DNA from: a virus
Direction: 5' to 3' (one strand)
Virus record (IMG/VR): IMGVR_UViG_3300009285_002054
Location: 1 to 49,572 of that record
DNA: 49,572 nucleotides
This document shows positions 38,634 to 47,596 of this stretch, one piece after another (within the stretch, counting starts at the first letter, position 1; every line of letters begins with the position of its first letter). The notes under the pieces are model-generated. The model saw only the letters and a program-made list of their open reading frames with translations. It searched no databases and was not told the DNA's origin. A program made the position numbers and the translations under genes.

Positions 38634-38939
38634 ATGGTTGATATATTTAAACCTGGAGTTAATAAAGTATTCTATAAATCTAAAGGATTTAATGGTGGGA
38701 TACTAGTAACTGTTGAGATGGTATTCCCCAATTTGGTGGATAGAATAGGGTTATATTTAGATGAATTTGAAGAAGGTGTTTATTTTTTAGAATATAACTT
38801 TGAATTTTTGGGTAAGTATGTTGGAGTATTTTATGAAAATGGAAAGAAAGCTCAAGTTTCTTCATTTTTAGTTGTTGATTCAACATTCCTTGGTGATTCA
38901 GGATATAATAATTCATCTGGTGTGTTTATAAGTAGATAA
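38634..38939 (+). CDS. Hypothetical beta-rich virion-region protein, 101 aa
   Basis: ATG 38634 preceded by weak RBS. Sequence MVDIFKPGVNKVFYKSKGFN, GGILVTVEMVFPNLVDRIG, EEGVYFLEYNFEFLGKYVGV: alternating hydrophobic strands. It lies between two related structural genes; function unknown. Confidence 0.5.
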   Translation: MVDIFKPGVNKVFYKSKGFNGGILVTVEMVFPNLVDRIGLYLDEFEEGVYFLEYNFEFLGKYVGVFYENGKKAQVSSFLVVDSTFLGDSGYNNSSGVFISR

Positions 38940-38940
38940 A

Positions 38941-39186
38941 ATGGAAATTAAAGATATAAATAATCAAATTGATGTAAATAAAATTTTTCTTATATTGAAG
39001 GAAATAGTATCTTTAATAGATAAAAATTTTGAATTAAAGGATAAATTAGTTTCATTTAATAATGTTGAAGATGTTTTGATTTGGATCAGAATTTGTATTA
39101 AATACTCAAAGTTTGAAAATGAAGCACAAAGACGAGAAATTAAGTATTTATTAAATATTATAGAAAGATTAAGTAATGGCAAATGA
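38941..39186 (+). CDS. Hypothetical helical protein, 81 aa
   Basis: Starts after a 1-base gap. Mostly helical and charged (LILKEIVSLIDKNFELKDKL, REIKYLLNIIERL). The next gene overlaps by 11 bases. Unknown. Confidence 0.5.
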   Translation: MEIKDINNQIDVNKIFLILKEIVSLIDKNFELKDKLVSFNNVEDVLIWIRICIKYSKFENEAQRREIKYLLNIIERLSNGK

Positions 39187-39370
39187 AGTATTTCCAGCTT
39201 CAGATCATGATCTTTTAATTAGGTTGGATACTAAGTTGGATGCTATTGATAAAAAATTAGATGGTCATATCCAAGAGCATGTTACACTAAAAAGTAATAT
39301 AGTTAAAGCGTTTATTACATCAATATTTTCGTTAGTGTGTTCAGGTTTAGTATACATTCTTAAGAAGTAG
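39176..39370 (+). CDS. Holin/XhlA-like small membrane protein, 64 aa
   Basis: An amphipathic N-terminal helix (LLIRLDTKLDAIDKKLDGHI) is followed by one transmembrane helix (AFITSIFSLVCSGLVYIL) and KK. This helix-plus-C-terminal-TM arrangement is typical of XhlA-like holin accessory proteins. Its position within virion genes, with no endolysin nearby, leaves it open. Confidence 0.55.
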   Translation: MANEVFPASDHDLLIRLDTKLDAIDKKLDGHIQEHVTLKSNIVKAFITSIFSLVCSGLVYILKK

Positions 39371-39381
39371 GGGGTTATATT

Positions 39382-39798
39382 ATGGCACAGAAAAATTTTA
39401 AAATTAATGAAGCAATTCAAATTAGGTATGTGGCTGCAAATGCCCAAACCGGGTTAACTGGTGTGGTTGGGGATGTCTACAATCCCTCAGATGCTCTGGT
39501 TTCTAGCGTCCCTCTGCTTGAGGAAGAGTCAGGACTGTATGTTGGCACTTTTACTCCTGATGCCGATGGTGAGTGGCGAGTTCGGTCGCATAAGGCTGAT
39601 GGAACTGGTGTTTCTTATGAGCCGTATAGTGTTGGTGCGTGGAATGTTGATGCTATTGGTGCTAAAGCAAATGAAGCTAATGCTAGAATCATTGCTTTGG
39701 ATTTTAAGGTTGATGCTTTGCAGGGTGCAGTTAATGCTATTGGTGCTAAATGTGATGCAATCCTAGCTGCTGTTGGTGGTGAACCAGAAGGTTTCTAA
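39382..39798 (+). CDS. Virion-associated protein, paralogue of the 38082 gene, 138 aa
   Basis: MAQKNFKINEAIQIRYVAAN..., ...GLYVGTFTPDADGEWRVRSH matches the domain of the 176-aa protein almost motif for motif (NFK, IRY, AxTGL, YVGxxxPDADGEW, GxWN). It lacks the tandem repeats and ends in an alanine-rich helix (DALQGAVNAIGAKCDAILA). Likely a related decoration/fibre-base module. Confidence 0.65.
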   Translation: MAQKNFKINEAIQIRYVAANAQTGLTGVVGDVYNPSDALVSSVPLLEEESGLYVGTFTPDADGEWRVRSHKADGTGVSYEPYSVGAWNVDAIGAKANEANARIIALDFKVDALQGAVNAIGAKCDAILAAVGGEPEGF

Positions 39799-39816
39799 TA
39801 ATTTAGTAATATTTAA

Positions 39817-39840
39817 TGGACATGAGTAATATCATGTCCA
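39817..39840 (+). promoter_or_regulatory. Intergenic hairpin
   Basis: TGGACATG/CATGTCCA form a perfect 8-bp stem with loop AGTAATAT, between the 138-aa gene and the beta-propeller gene. No T-run follows directly, so it is not a clear terminator; it may protect mRNA ends or regulate the next gene. Confidence 0.5.
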
Positions 39841-39871
39841 ATGTTATTATAATTTAATATTGGGTGTTTTA

Positions 39872-41014
39872 ATGGGACGTGCTTGGACACAAAGAGAATT
39901 CACGACTAAGCAATGGAGATCAATTGGGATGGATTCTGATGGATCTGCGTTTATTGCAGGCATAGCTGGCGGACGTTTATGGACATCGCATGATTACGGA
40001 CAAACTGGAACTGAAAGACAACCAGGTGGAGCAGTTGATCTGGGGTGGACAAGGGTATGTTGTGATTCTGATGGAAGTTTTTTTGTGGCCTGTGTGGGTG
40101 ATGGTCGATTATACTCTTGTGCAGATTCAGGAGTTACATGGGTAGAAGAGATTCCTGCCGGAGATGCCGATAAAAATTGGCAGGCACTTGGAATAGATGA
40201 AGACGGGTCAGTTGTAATAGCAGGCATATATGGTGGAAGATTGTGGTTATCAACAGATTCATGTGTAAATTGGGGTGAAGTGCAACCTGCCGGGGCTAGT
40301 AATATTACGTGGAATTGTGCTTGTTGCGATTCTGATGGATCAGTTATTGTAGTCGGAGCTAATCCGGGAACGAGGGGCGGACATTTTTGTATATCGGTAA
40401 ATTCAGGAGTCAATTGGGCAGTTAAAGACGCAAATAATACAGGAGGGGGAGGCAATTGGAGAGATGTTAAATGTAGTGCAGATGGTTCCGTTATTATAGC
40501 ATGTGAAAGTGGATATAGAGTTTGGCTTTCCACAAATACAGGTAGCACTTGGACAGAAATACGTCCAACAGGTGTTAATGAAAACAAAGCTTGGGATGGT
40601 GTTTCATGCAGTGCCGACGGCCAAATATTGTGTGCTATACATGATTCTCGTGCATATATTAGTGAAAGTCAGGGAGCGGCGGGAACGTGGGTTGAGTTAC
40701 AACCTAGGGGCGATGTTGGAGCCGATTGGACAGCAATAGATATGTCTGATGATGGTGCAAGAGTACTTCTTGCTGATTATCCTGGAAAGCTTTACACATC
40801 ATACATGGCTGACTTTCCTGCAACTGGAGATGTCAGGGATGGTGTGATTTACGGTGAAACTGGATCTGCTCAGACCGGAACACTTGAGCTTCCTACAGAA
40901 GCCCAGGTTGAGAATGGAGTCGGTTTTGGAGAACTTGGTACTGAATTTACTGGTTCGTTAGTGTCTGGTGGTGGTGGTGCAGTACTTGGTTCCCCAATTG
41001 TTAGAGGAGTTTAG
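39872..41014 (+). CDS. BNR/beta-propeller-like virion protein, 380 aa
   Basis: Seven or so repeats of about 45 residues, each with D.DGS..IAGI.GGRLW.S.D.G..W (e.g. SADGSVIIACESGYRVWLST), the BNR/Asp-box sialidase-type propeller pattern, typical of receptor- or glycan-binding fibre proteins. The last 70 residues contain GDVRDGVIYGETGSAQTGTL and GVGFGELGTEFTGSL, a duplicated motif common in phage structural proteins. G+C is raised compared with neighbours. The ATG at 39872 is used; a TTG lies 12 bases upstream. Confidence 0.7.
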   Translation: MGRAWTQREFTTKQWRSIGMDSDGSAFIAGIAGGRLWTSHDYGQTGTERQPGGAVDLGWTRVCCDSDGSFFVACVGDGRLYSCADSGVTWVEEIPAGDADKNWQALGIDEDGSVVIAGIYGGRLWLSTDSCVNWGEVQPAGASNITWNCACCDSDGSVIVVGANPGTRGGHFCISVNSGVNWAVKDANNTGGGGNWRDVKCSADGSVIIACESGYRVWLSTNTGSTWTEIRPTGVNENKAWDGVSCSADGQILCAIHDSRAYISESQGAAGTWVELQPRGDVGADWTAIDMSDDGARVLLADYPGKLYTSYMADFPATGDVRDGVIYGETGSAQTGTLELPTEAQVENGVGFGELGTEFTGSLVSGGGGAVLGSPIVRGV

Positions 41015-41015
41015 A

Positions 41016-42059
41016 ATGCAATTTTATAGACCTGGTGATTCATACTATGGGGAGTTTACTACAGCAAGATTTGACACTGGTGCTGCTGCTAATGCTACCG
41101 GTGATCCTATAGCAACTGCAACTAAGAATGGAGTTGATGATGATGCTTTTGTTTTAACTGTTGTTAATATTGATACAGGTAGATATAAGATTACTGGAAC
41201 TGTTCCTGCTGGATATGTAGCTGGTGATAGAATACAGGTATCAGTTTCTGCAACGGTAAATGCAGTTGCCGGAAAAGGTGTTGTTGATGCCTTCCAAGTA
41301 GCATCTGCAGCGTCAGGGATACCAATTTTGCACACTGATAGTAAGGTTTTGCTCGGTGGCACTACACATACAGCAGCAGTAATTCCAACTGTTACTGATG
41401 TTTCTACTAAGACAGGATATACATTAATCGGTGATTACGATGCTGCTAAAACTGCTGCACAAGCTGGAACGGCACTTAGTAATATCGTGTGGACAAATGC
41501 AAGAGCAGCACTTATTGATTGGTTAAATATTAGTGGACTTGTTGCGTCAAAGGCGGATATTGAGTCTATTACTCAGTCTATGCGGGTTAGAATCATTCTT
41601 CCATCTCCAATGACTAGAATGCAAGCTTCAAGTATTGCGTATAGAATTTGGGTTTATGCTTATAATGAACTACATCAAGCTGAAGATCTTGATGCTAATC
41701 CTGTTATTACCGTTGAGAATAATTCTGGTGTGGATCGTAGTGTTAACCTAAGTGTTGTTACTAAACCGGTTGGAACTATCGGTCAATATTATGCAGATTA
41801 TACTGTAGCTGTAGCACATGGTCTTGAAGGATTAGTTTTTAAAGTTGAAGCTATTGAAGGTGCGGTTACTACTAATTATGCAGCAAGTACAATTGTGGTT
41901 GAAGAAGGAGCAGGATCCGAACTTGAAGAAAATGTAACTGATATTAAAACCGTTACTGATGCTATTGATGCTAAACTTCCAACTTCTCCATATCTTGCTG
42001 GGTCTGATGATCCTGAAGGTACTACTGGATCAGTTGGTGGAATATTTATTGGTGGTTAA
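41016..42059 (+). CDS. Virion structural protein, 347 aa
   Basis: AGAGGAGTTTAG directly precedes ATG 41016. Residues 1-90 form a beta domain (SYYGEFTTARFDTGAAANAT, FVLTVVNIDTGRYKITGTVP) of a type seen in phage fibre/appendage proteins; residues 170-290 form a second beta-rich domain, and the C-terminus is alanine/acid-rich (ELEENVTDIKTVTDAIDAK). No specific homologue recognised. Confidence 0.6.
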   Translation: MQFYRPGDSYYGEFTTARFDTGAAANATGDPIATATKNGVDDDAFVLTVVNIDTGRYKITGTVPAGYVAGDRIQVSVSATVNAVAGKGVVDAFQVASAASGIPILHTDSKVLLGGTTHTAAVIPTVTDVSTKTGYTLIGDYDAAKTAAQAGTALSNIVWTNARAALIDWLNISGLVASKADIESITQSMRVRIILPSPMTRMQASSIAYRIWVYAYNELHQAEDLDANPVITVENNSGVDRSVNLSVVTKPVGTIGQYYADYTVAVAHGLEGLVFKVEAIEGAVTTNYAASTIVVEEGAGSELEENVTDIKTVTDAIDAKLPTSPYLAGSDDPEGTTGSVGGIFIGG

Positions 42060-42074
42060 TTATTAGAGGATAAT

Positions 42075-42398
42075 ATGACTGCAATTGATAGAATATTGTT
42101 TGATTCCGGTGGTCACACTAGTAAGGTATATTATGTAAGACATATAGAGGCTGATACTGATGAAATATTTAATTCTGTTACTGGCGTATTGTCTTTAACT
42201 ACTACATGGGATGATAGTGTAACTGAATTAACAGAAAATGATGAAACTGGACAATATCCAATTCCCATTCCGGATTTACTTCCTGCAGGTCATTTATATG
42301 TTGTTGCTGTATATGAAAGGCTTGGATCAAATCCTTCAAATGCAGATAATGTTTTACAAACATATAATGTTCAACGTGGTAGTATTTTTGGTTTTTAA
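42075..42398 (+). CDS. Hypothetical virion protein, 107 aa
   Basis: AGAGGATAAT precedes ATG 42075. Similar beta-rich style to the preceding proteins (VYYVRHIEADTDEIF, GQYPIPIPDLLPAGHLYVVA). Probably a small appendage or fibre-linked protein; inferred only. Confidence 0.55.
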   Translation: MTAIDRILFDSGGHTSKVYYVRHIEADTDEIFNSVTGVLSLTTTWDDSVTELTENDETGQYPIPIPDLLPAGHLYVVAVYERLGSNPSNADNVLQTYNVQRGSIFGF

Positions 42399-42424
42399 TT
42401 TGATTTATATAAGGAGTGATGGTT

Positions 42425-44710
42425 ATGAGTCGTGATCTTTTTAGTTATTTGGTTGATCGGAAGAAGAAACTTGTTGAGTCTACTACTATGAGTTCTATTG
42501 GTAATGGAACTTGGCGTAATCTTGGTTGGACTGTTGGTCCTAGTGGTCATCCTCTTCTTGATAACATGTTCTTAAAGGATATTAAGCAGAACCGTATTCT
42601 TCCTTTGAAGGAAGCTAATGAATCCAGTATTACTGCTATAAATGGAAAGTATATTAAACTTTCCGATTTGGTTGAGTCTAAAGATTATGAACTTGTGGAT
42701 GAAGATAAGAAAACTATACATATTAATAAGAATAAAAAAGTTGAAATAAGTGAAAAGAAGGAAGAAACTAATGAGGCTGAAAAGAGATGGAATAGAAAAA
42801 CATCCATAATTCCATATAATAAAATGGCTATGAAAATGTTTAAGAAGAAATTTATGGATCTTAATGATAAACAAGAAGAAGAGGTAATGAGGGCTGTGAG
42901 AAAAGAAAATGCAGAGGAATTGGAAAAGAGTTTTCCATCCGATACTAATGAATCTGTAGATGAAGCTAAGAAGGATCCTAAGGCTGGTGTTAGAAATCGT
43001 GGTAAGTGTGTATTTCCTTCCGACAGCCCAAAAGTAAAGGATGATAAGGACCATTTTCCTATTGGTGATATAGGTCATGCTCGTAATGCCCTTTCTAGAT
43101 CTGCTCAATACAGTTCTGCTCCGTCTTGGTATAAAGGTTCTTTGTCTTCTTTAAAGAATGCTGTTAAAAAGGCTGTTAAGAAGGCTTTTCCAAAAATTGA
43201 AGTTACAGAGTCAACATGGCTTAAGGAAAATAAGATTAGTTTTGAGTTAGAACTTGAAGAGGGTATAGCTCCTGATTTCAATAAGGATGTTGTTATTTCT
43301 AAGGGAAAGGATTCTAAAACATGGAAATTTAATGATTTAATGAAATATTTTGCTGCTGCTGATTATAAGAAATTTCCAGAATTAATCCCAGACTTAATGA
43401 AACATAAAGAGGATAAAGTTGATGAAAATACCGTTACTATAAAGTATAAAGGTAATAAAGCATACTGGTCTCCAGACAATCTTACACAACATATATTTGG
43501 TTTTAATTATGAAGAAGTTCCGGAAATTGTTAATACTTTAGTTGGAATTGAAGATAAAGATGAACTTGAAGAGGGTATAGCTCCTGATTTCAATAAGGAT
43601 GGTGAGGAAGCTCAAAGGAAGAAGTTGGTTGAAGAGGATGATGAAGAACTTAAATTAGATGATGAAGATGAGGAAGATCCTGCTGAAGAAGGTGGAGATG
43701 AAGAAGTTGGTGGTGACGCAGATGGCGAAATGTCTGCAGATGTTCCTGCTGGAGATAAGGATGTTGCTGCCTATCCTGGTATGGGTTCAGATTTAGATGG
43801 TGGAGAGGAAGAAGCTGAAGGTGAGGCTAAAGAAGAAGTTCCACAAATAACTAAGAAGATGTTATTCGGTGTAAATAATGATGGTGATATTAGTTATTCA
43901 ATTGAACCTGTTTTCAAGGGGGAAAATGTTTTAGAGGATGTTGTAATTAAAGATCAAGAGGATAAACAAGTTTGGTCTGCTAAAGAATCTGATGATCTAG
44001 ACATAACTAATTCTACTCAAGTAATTCTTCGTGCCATTCGAGATTTGGATGTTATGATTGAGAAGGATTTGTTTATGACTTATCTTTATGAACCTCTTGT
44101 TCATGAGGCCGAGGAAACTCCAGAAGAGGAAGCTGCTGAGGAAAAGGATGAAGAAGGAGAAGAGACAAAAGAGTCTGTGGCTGCTGCTTATAAAGAGGCA
44201 AAGGAAGCTATTGCTGAATTTAATGCTGCTAAAGCTGAAAAGGTTGATGAAAAAGTTAGTAAATCTGTAAGGGCTAAAGAGAAGAAGAAGGATAAATTAA
44301 AGAAAAAGGCTCAGAAGGATATTGATAAATACAATAAGGCTAAGGATAAATATAAGGCTGCTAAAGCCAAGGAGGATGAGAAAGAAGCAGCTAAGGCTGA
44401 AAAGAAAGCTGCTAAAAAAGCACCAAAAGAGGATGAGGCCCTTAAACCCAAACAGGAAGAAAATGCTTCTGAGTCAATAGAAGTTGAACACAAAGGAAAT
44501 AAATTTGTTGTGTCAGTTAAGGAAAATGGACCAGCAAATATGAAAATGATTTGTATTAATGGTATTGAATTTGGTTTTTCAAATGAATTTATTACTGATG
44601 TTTGTGGTGTAAAGGAAGCCAAATTTGATATGAATAATTTAAAAGTGTTTACAAAAAAGGTTCTTAATTTGATGGATAGTGATGAATATAAGAAATTAAT
44701 TAAAGGTTAA
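42425..44710 (+). CDS. Large charged head-associated protein with DUF6582-like domain, 761 aa
   Basis: Start ATG 42425 (AAGGAG 8 bases upstream; ATG 42419 too close). Residues about 185-255 (RNRGKCVFPSDSPKVKDDKD, HFPIGDIGHARNALSRSAQY, SLSSLKNAVKKAVKKAFP) match the DUF6582 fold. Two related domains of about 40 residues follow, each bounded by an ELEEGIAPDFNKD motif. The middle is extremely acidic, and the C-terminal third is a lysine/alanine coiled coil. It precedes protease and capsid genes, so a core/scaffold or maturation-processed role is likely. EEG-type motifs may be protease cleavage sites. Confidence 0.6.
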   Translation: MSRDLFSYLVDRKKKLVESTTMSSIGNGTWRNLGWTVGPSGHPLLDNMFLKDIKQNRILPLKEANESSITAINGKYIKLSDLVESKDYELVDEDKKTIHINKNKKVEISEKKEETNEAEKRWNRKTSIIPYNKMAMKMFKKKFMDLNDKQEEEVMRAVRKENAEELEKSFPSDTNESVDEAKKDPKAGVRNRGKCVFPSDSPKVKDDKDHFPIGDIGHARNALSRSAQYSSAPSWYKGSLSSLKNAVKKAVKKAFPKIEVTESTWLKENKISFELELEEGIAPDFNKDVVISKGKDSKTWKFNDLMKYFAAADYKKFPELIPDLMKHKEDKVDENTVTIKYKGNKAYWSPDNLTQHIFGFNYEEVPEIVNTLVGIEDKDELEEGIAPDFNKDGEEAQRKKLVEEDDEELKLDDEDEEDPAEEGGDEEVGGDADGEMSADVPAGDKDVAAYPGMGSDLDGGEEEAEGEAKEEVPQITKKMLFGVNNDGDISYSIEPVFKGENVLEDVVIKDQEDKQVWSAKESDDLDITNSTQVILRAIRDLDVMIEKDLFMTYLYEPLVHEAEETPEEEAAEEKDEEGEETKESVAAAYKEAKEAIAEFNAAKAEKVDEKVSKSVRAKEKKKDKLKKKAQKDIDKYNKAKDKYKAAKAKEDEKEAAKAEKKAAKKAPKEDEALKPKQEENASESIEVEHKGNKFVVSVKENGPANMKMICINGIEFGFSNEFITDVCGVKEAKFDMNNLKVFTKKVLNLMDSDEYKKLIKG
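43250..43601 (+). repeat. 40-bp direct repeat within the head-associated gene
   Basis: 43250-43289 and 43562-43601 are identical over 40 bases, 312 bases (104 codons) apart and in frame, both encoding ELEEGIAPDFNKD. The segments between show internal resemblance (TWKFNDLMKYF and YWSPDNLTQHIF). Confidence 0.9.
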
Positions 44711-44770
44711 AGTTGAAAAGTAATGAACACAATTGAAACTGGTTGAGTAGCATTTTACTTATGGTGAAAT

Positions 44771-45892
44771 ATGAAGTTTGATGATATTTTAAAAAGAACA
44801 TTAAATAAGGTAAATGAATCGTATGATATTAGAACAGGAATTGGTTCTGATGTTAGAAATGTTGATTATGGTAAATATGTTGTTATTTTCAGTGATGGGG
44901 ATCAAATAGAAGTTGAAGCAGATAGTAAGTTTGATGCAAAAAATAAAGCTTTAAAGCAAAATCCAGGAAAAACACCTACTAATGTCAAGAAAGTTGAAGA
45001 GGGTAAACTTTCAGATTTTAATAAAGATGATGAAAAAACTCAAGAAAAGAAGCTTCTTGAAGATGAAAGTGAATATAAAATAGTTTACATTGATTCTCAA
45101 GGGAATCAAAAGGAAAAGGTTTATGATGATTTAAATTCTGCACAACATGGATTTAATAGAATGGCTGAATTAAAGACTCCCGCCAAATTATATAAAGGTG
45201 ATGAATTATTAAAGAGTTGTGAATATAATGCACCAACAGATAGATGTGTAGTTGTTGATGAGGCTAAAACAAATATGTACAAATATGAAATTGTGGTTAC
45301 CTTTGATCTTAGTTGTGGGAAAAAATATACTTGGGATCAAATGAATAAAATTGTTAAAAAAACCATTAATTCTATTTCGTCATTTGTTGATTGTCCAACA
45401 ATTACTGATTATAATATGATGTGTATTGAACCTGGTGATAAAGATAAAGTTGTTGATGAAGCTACTCTTGATAGAAAATACGAAAGGATGATAAAGCGAG
45501 TAATTAAAGGTTGGATGGATAATTATGGAGAAGAGAAATTAATAAATAATGTTGAAGCTCTTGATATGTTATCAAATATAATGAGTGATGGGGGTTGGGG
45601 ACATAAGATCAAAGATGAATTTTTTAATGGTCCTGATGAGTTTAGAGAAGAACTTGAAAATAGATTGCTTGCAAAATTGAGAGAGGAAAATCTTCTTGAA
45701 AATCCTGAGATGGTAACAAGAAAAGATGTGGAAGAAGCAATAGGTGATCCTGGTGAAATATTAGCTATTAAAAAGCAATTGGATGGAATGTTTGTTCTTC
45801 TTGATTATTATGGTCATAGATTTTGTGCATATAAAACTCCTGAAGAAGCTGAATTATGGGCTAAAGAAAATGGCTATAAAACTTCTAGATAA
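44771..45892 (+). CDS. Head-region hypothetical protein, 373 aa
   Basis: Contains KVEEGKLSDFNKDDEKTQEKKLLED (given in part: EEGKLSDFNKDDEKTQ), clearly related to EEGIAPDFNKDGEEAQRKKL of the preceding protein, so the two share a module. Further parts include small Gly/Asp motifs (DIRTGIGSDVRNVDYG), a beta-rich SEYKIVYIDSQGNQKEKVY and a helical C-terminal domain (EFREELENRLLAKLREENLL). No RBS is obvious; ATG 44771 follows GGTGAAAT. Confidence 0.55.
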   Translation: MKFDDILKRTLNKVNESYDIRTGIGSDVRNVDYGKYVVIFSDGDQIEVEADSKFDAKNKALKQNPGKTPTNVKKVEEGKLSDFNKDDEKTQEKKLLEDESEYKIVYIDSQGNQKEKVYDDLNSAQHGFNRMAELKTPAKLYKGDELLKSCEYNAPTDRCVVVDEAKTNMYKYEIVVTFDLSCGKKYTWDQMNKIVKKTINSISSFVDCPTITDYNMMCIEPGDKDKVVDEATLDRKYERMIKRVIKGWMDNYGEEKLINNVEALDMLSNIMSDGGWGHKIKDEFFNGPDEFREELENRLLAKLREENLLENPEMVTRKDVEEAIGDPGEILAIKKQLDGMFVLLDYYGHRFCAYKTPEEAELWAKENGYKTSR

Positions 45893-45978
45893 TTTTAAAT
45901 AGGACTAAACACAATAATTATACATTTTTTTCTTTAGTAGAGGATTATAGATAATTAAATATATGATAGGTTTAAATT

Positions 45979-47580
45979 ATGAAAAAATCCAAAATACCGA
46001 TTATTGAATCTAATATAGAAAAACCAAATTTAATTGAGTCAGAAACTTTACCTCCTGGTGTATTGTGTCGTTGTGTTTTCCCGATTTGCAATGTTGATAA
46101 ATTAAATGCAAATAAGCGTAGATATAGTAAAAAGGTCTGGGAATGTGTGCTTTCCAAACCAGAAATTAAAGAGAAGCTTGAGAAGCGTAGTTTGTTTGGC
46201 CAGGGTGAGCATCCTGCCGGTACTCAGTCGGATCTTCAGTTAACTTCTCATGTTGTTACTGAATTTAAAATTGATGATAGTGATGGTCGTGTTTATCAGA
46301 AATTTGATGTTTTAAATACTCCTGCTGGTCGTGTTATTAATGAACTTCTTCGTGCTGGTTGTGGTGTTGGGGTTTCAACTCGTGCTGAAGGAGAATTAAA
46401 GGAAGCTGAAGAGGATGGACAGAAGATTTATGATGTTATTCCAGAAAGTTATGATTATATAACTACGGATTTCACGTCCAATCCTTCTACTGCTAATATG
46501 GCTGCTAAAAGCATTGAAATGCTTCGTGGAAAAATTCAGACTGAAGCCAATAATGAAGCATTAAATGCTAATGAAAAGAAATTTGTTACTGCTATTTTGG
46601 AATCCATAACTACTAATATTGAAACAGATGATGCTTCAATTTCTGTTGCGGATAATGGAAGTGTTTCTGTTACTAAAAAGAATGTCGTTCAAAATGCCGG
46701 TTCGGTTCAGGCTATTGCTCCTGTTAATCCTCCTTCTGTTCCGGAAGTTCCTTCTACTGAAGAGGAAGTTGTTGAACCGGAAATTAAAGATGAAGAATTA
46801 GGAGAGGCAAAAGTAAATGAGGCAACTGATATCAATAAATTAAAAGAGCTTAAGAAGTATTGGGAAAATGCTAAATTAAAAGGTGTTGTTGATAAAACCC
46901 ATGAAAAAGGAATTAATGACACAATTGATTTATTAGATAAAGAGATAAATAAAGCTGAAACTAAAGAATCAGTTTCTAATTTACATAAGGAAATTGTTGA
47001 ATTAAAAGTTAAAGAAGCTTCTACTCGTGCAGAACGTGATGTTGTTATTGAGGAATCACGGTTGGTTGTTGCATCTAATAGGGCATTAAAGGTTGAAGTT
47101 AATACTTATAGGAAGCTTGTTGGTGGTGGTAAGTCTATTGTTGAAGGTTTAAATTTAAAATTAAAAGCTCTCACTGACATGCTCAAAGGAGAGATTAATA
47201 AACATAAGAAGCTTTTGGAAGTTAAAGATAAGAGCATTACCGAACTTAATGAATCAAAGTCAACTGATATTAAGAGTGCTGAAGAGTTGGCTTATCATAA
47301 GTTTTTGAAAGAATATGTTGATAGGAAAGTTAAAGATTCCGGTTTGAAATTGAATAATTCTTCTCTAGCACTTCTAGAGGAATGTGATTCAATTGCAGAC
47401 GTTGATGAATCTTTTGATAGGATTGTTGATGCTATGCGTGTCCGTGCACTTCACGGCAATGGAGCTAAGACGATCGAAGTAATTGAGGAAACAAAATCAG
47501 TTAGTGAAAATGAACGGAAAGAAGAAAATAGAAAGACCTATATTAAAGAGAGTGTTAAGTCTTTAGTAAAAGGTTTTTAA
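45979..47580 (+). CDS. Prohead protease fused to scaffold-like region, 533 aa
   Basis: Capsid maturation protease of the gp21-like herpesvirus-type serine fold. N-terminal catalytic domain: RRYSKKVWE (about 47-55), GQGEHP with His78, GVGVSTRA with Ser133, and DFTSNPS with Asp164, the His-Ser-Asp triad. From about residue 190 the protein is a long helical, acid/lysine-rich region (coiled coil) typical of a scaffold, so protease and scaffold are fused. It directly precedes the capsid gene. ATG 45979 follows weak RBS AGGTTTAAATT. Confidence 0.78.
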   Translation: MKKSKIPIIESNIEKPNLIESETLPPGVLCRCVFPICNVDKLNANKRRYSKKVWECVLSKPEIKEKLEKRSLFGQGEHPAGTQSDLQLTSHVVTEFKIDDSDGRVYQKFDVLNTPAGRVINELLRAGCGVGVSTRAEGELKEAEEDGQKIYDVIPESYDYITTDFTSNPSTANMAAKSIEMLRGKIQTEANNEALNANEKKFVTAILESITTNIETDDASISVADNGSVSVTKKNVVQNAGSVQAIAPVNPPSVPEVPSTEEEVVEPEIKDEELGEAKVNEATDINKLKELKKYWENAKLKGVVDKTHEKGINDTIDLLDKEINKAETKESVSNLHKEIVELKVKEASTRAERDVVIEESRLVVASNRALKVEVNTYRKLVGGGKSIVEGLNLKLKALTDMLKGEINKHKKLLEVKDKSITELNESKSTDIKSAEELAYHKFLKEYVDRKVKDSGLKLNNSSLALLEECDSIADVDESFDRIVDAMRVRALHGNGAKTIEVIEETKSVSENERKEENRKTYIKESVKSLVKGF

Positions 47581-47596
47581 GTTAAGGAGAAATGTC

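Noticed and set aside
39994-40587. Minus-strand 197-codon ORF
   Set aside because: Antisense to the beta-propeller gene; its proline/serine-rich sequence reflects the complement of Gly/Asp-box repeats, and it has no RBS.
42572-43108. Minus-strand 178-codon ORF
   Set aside because: It is antisense to the 761-aa head-associated gene; its phenylalanine/serine-rich composition is the mirror of lysine- and glutamate-rich coding.
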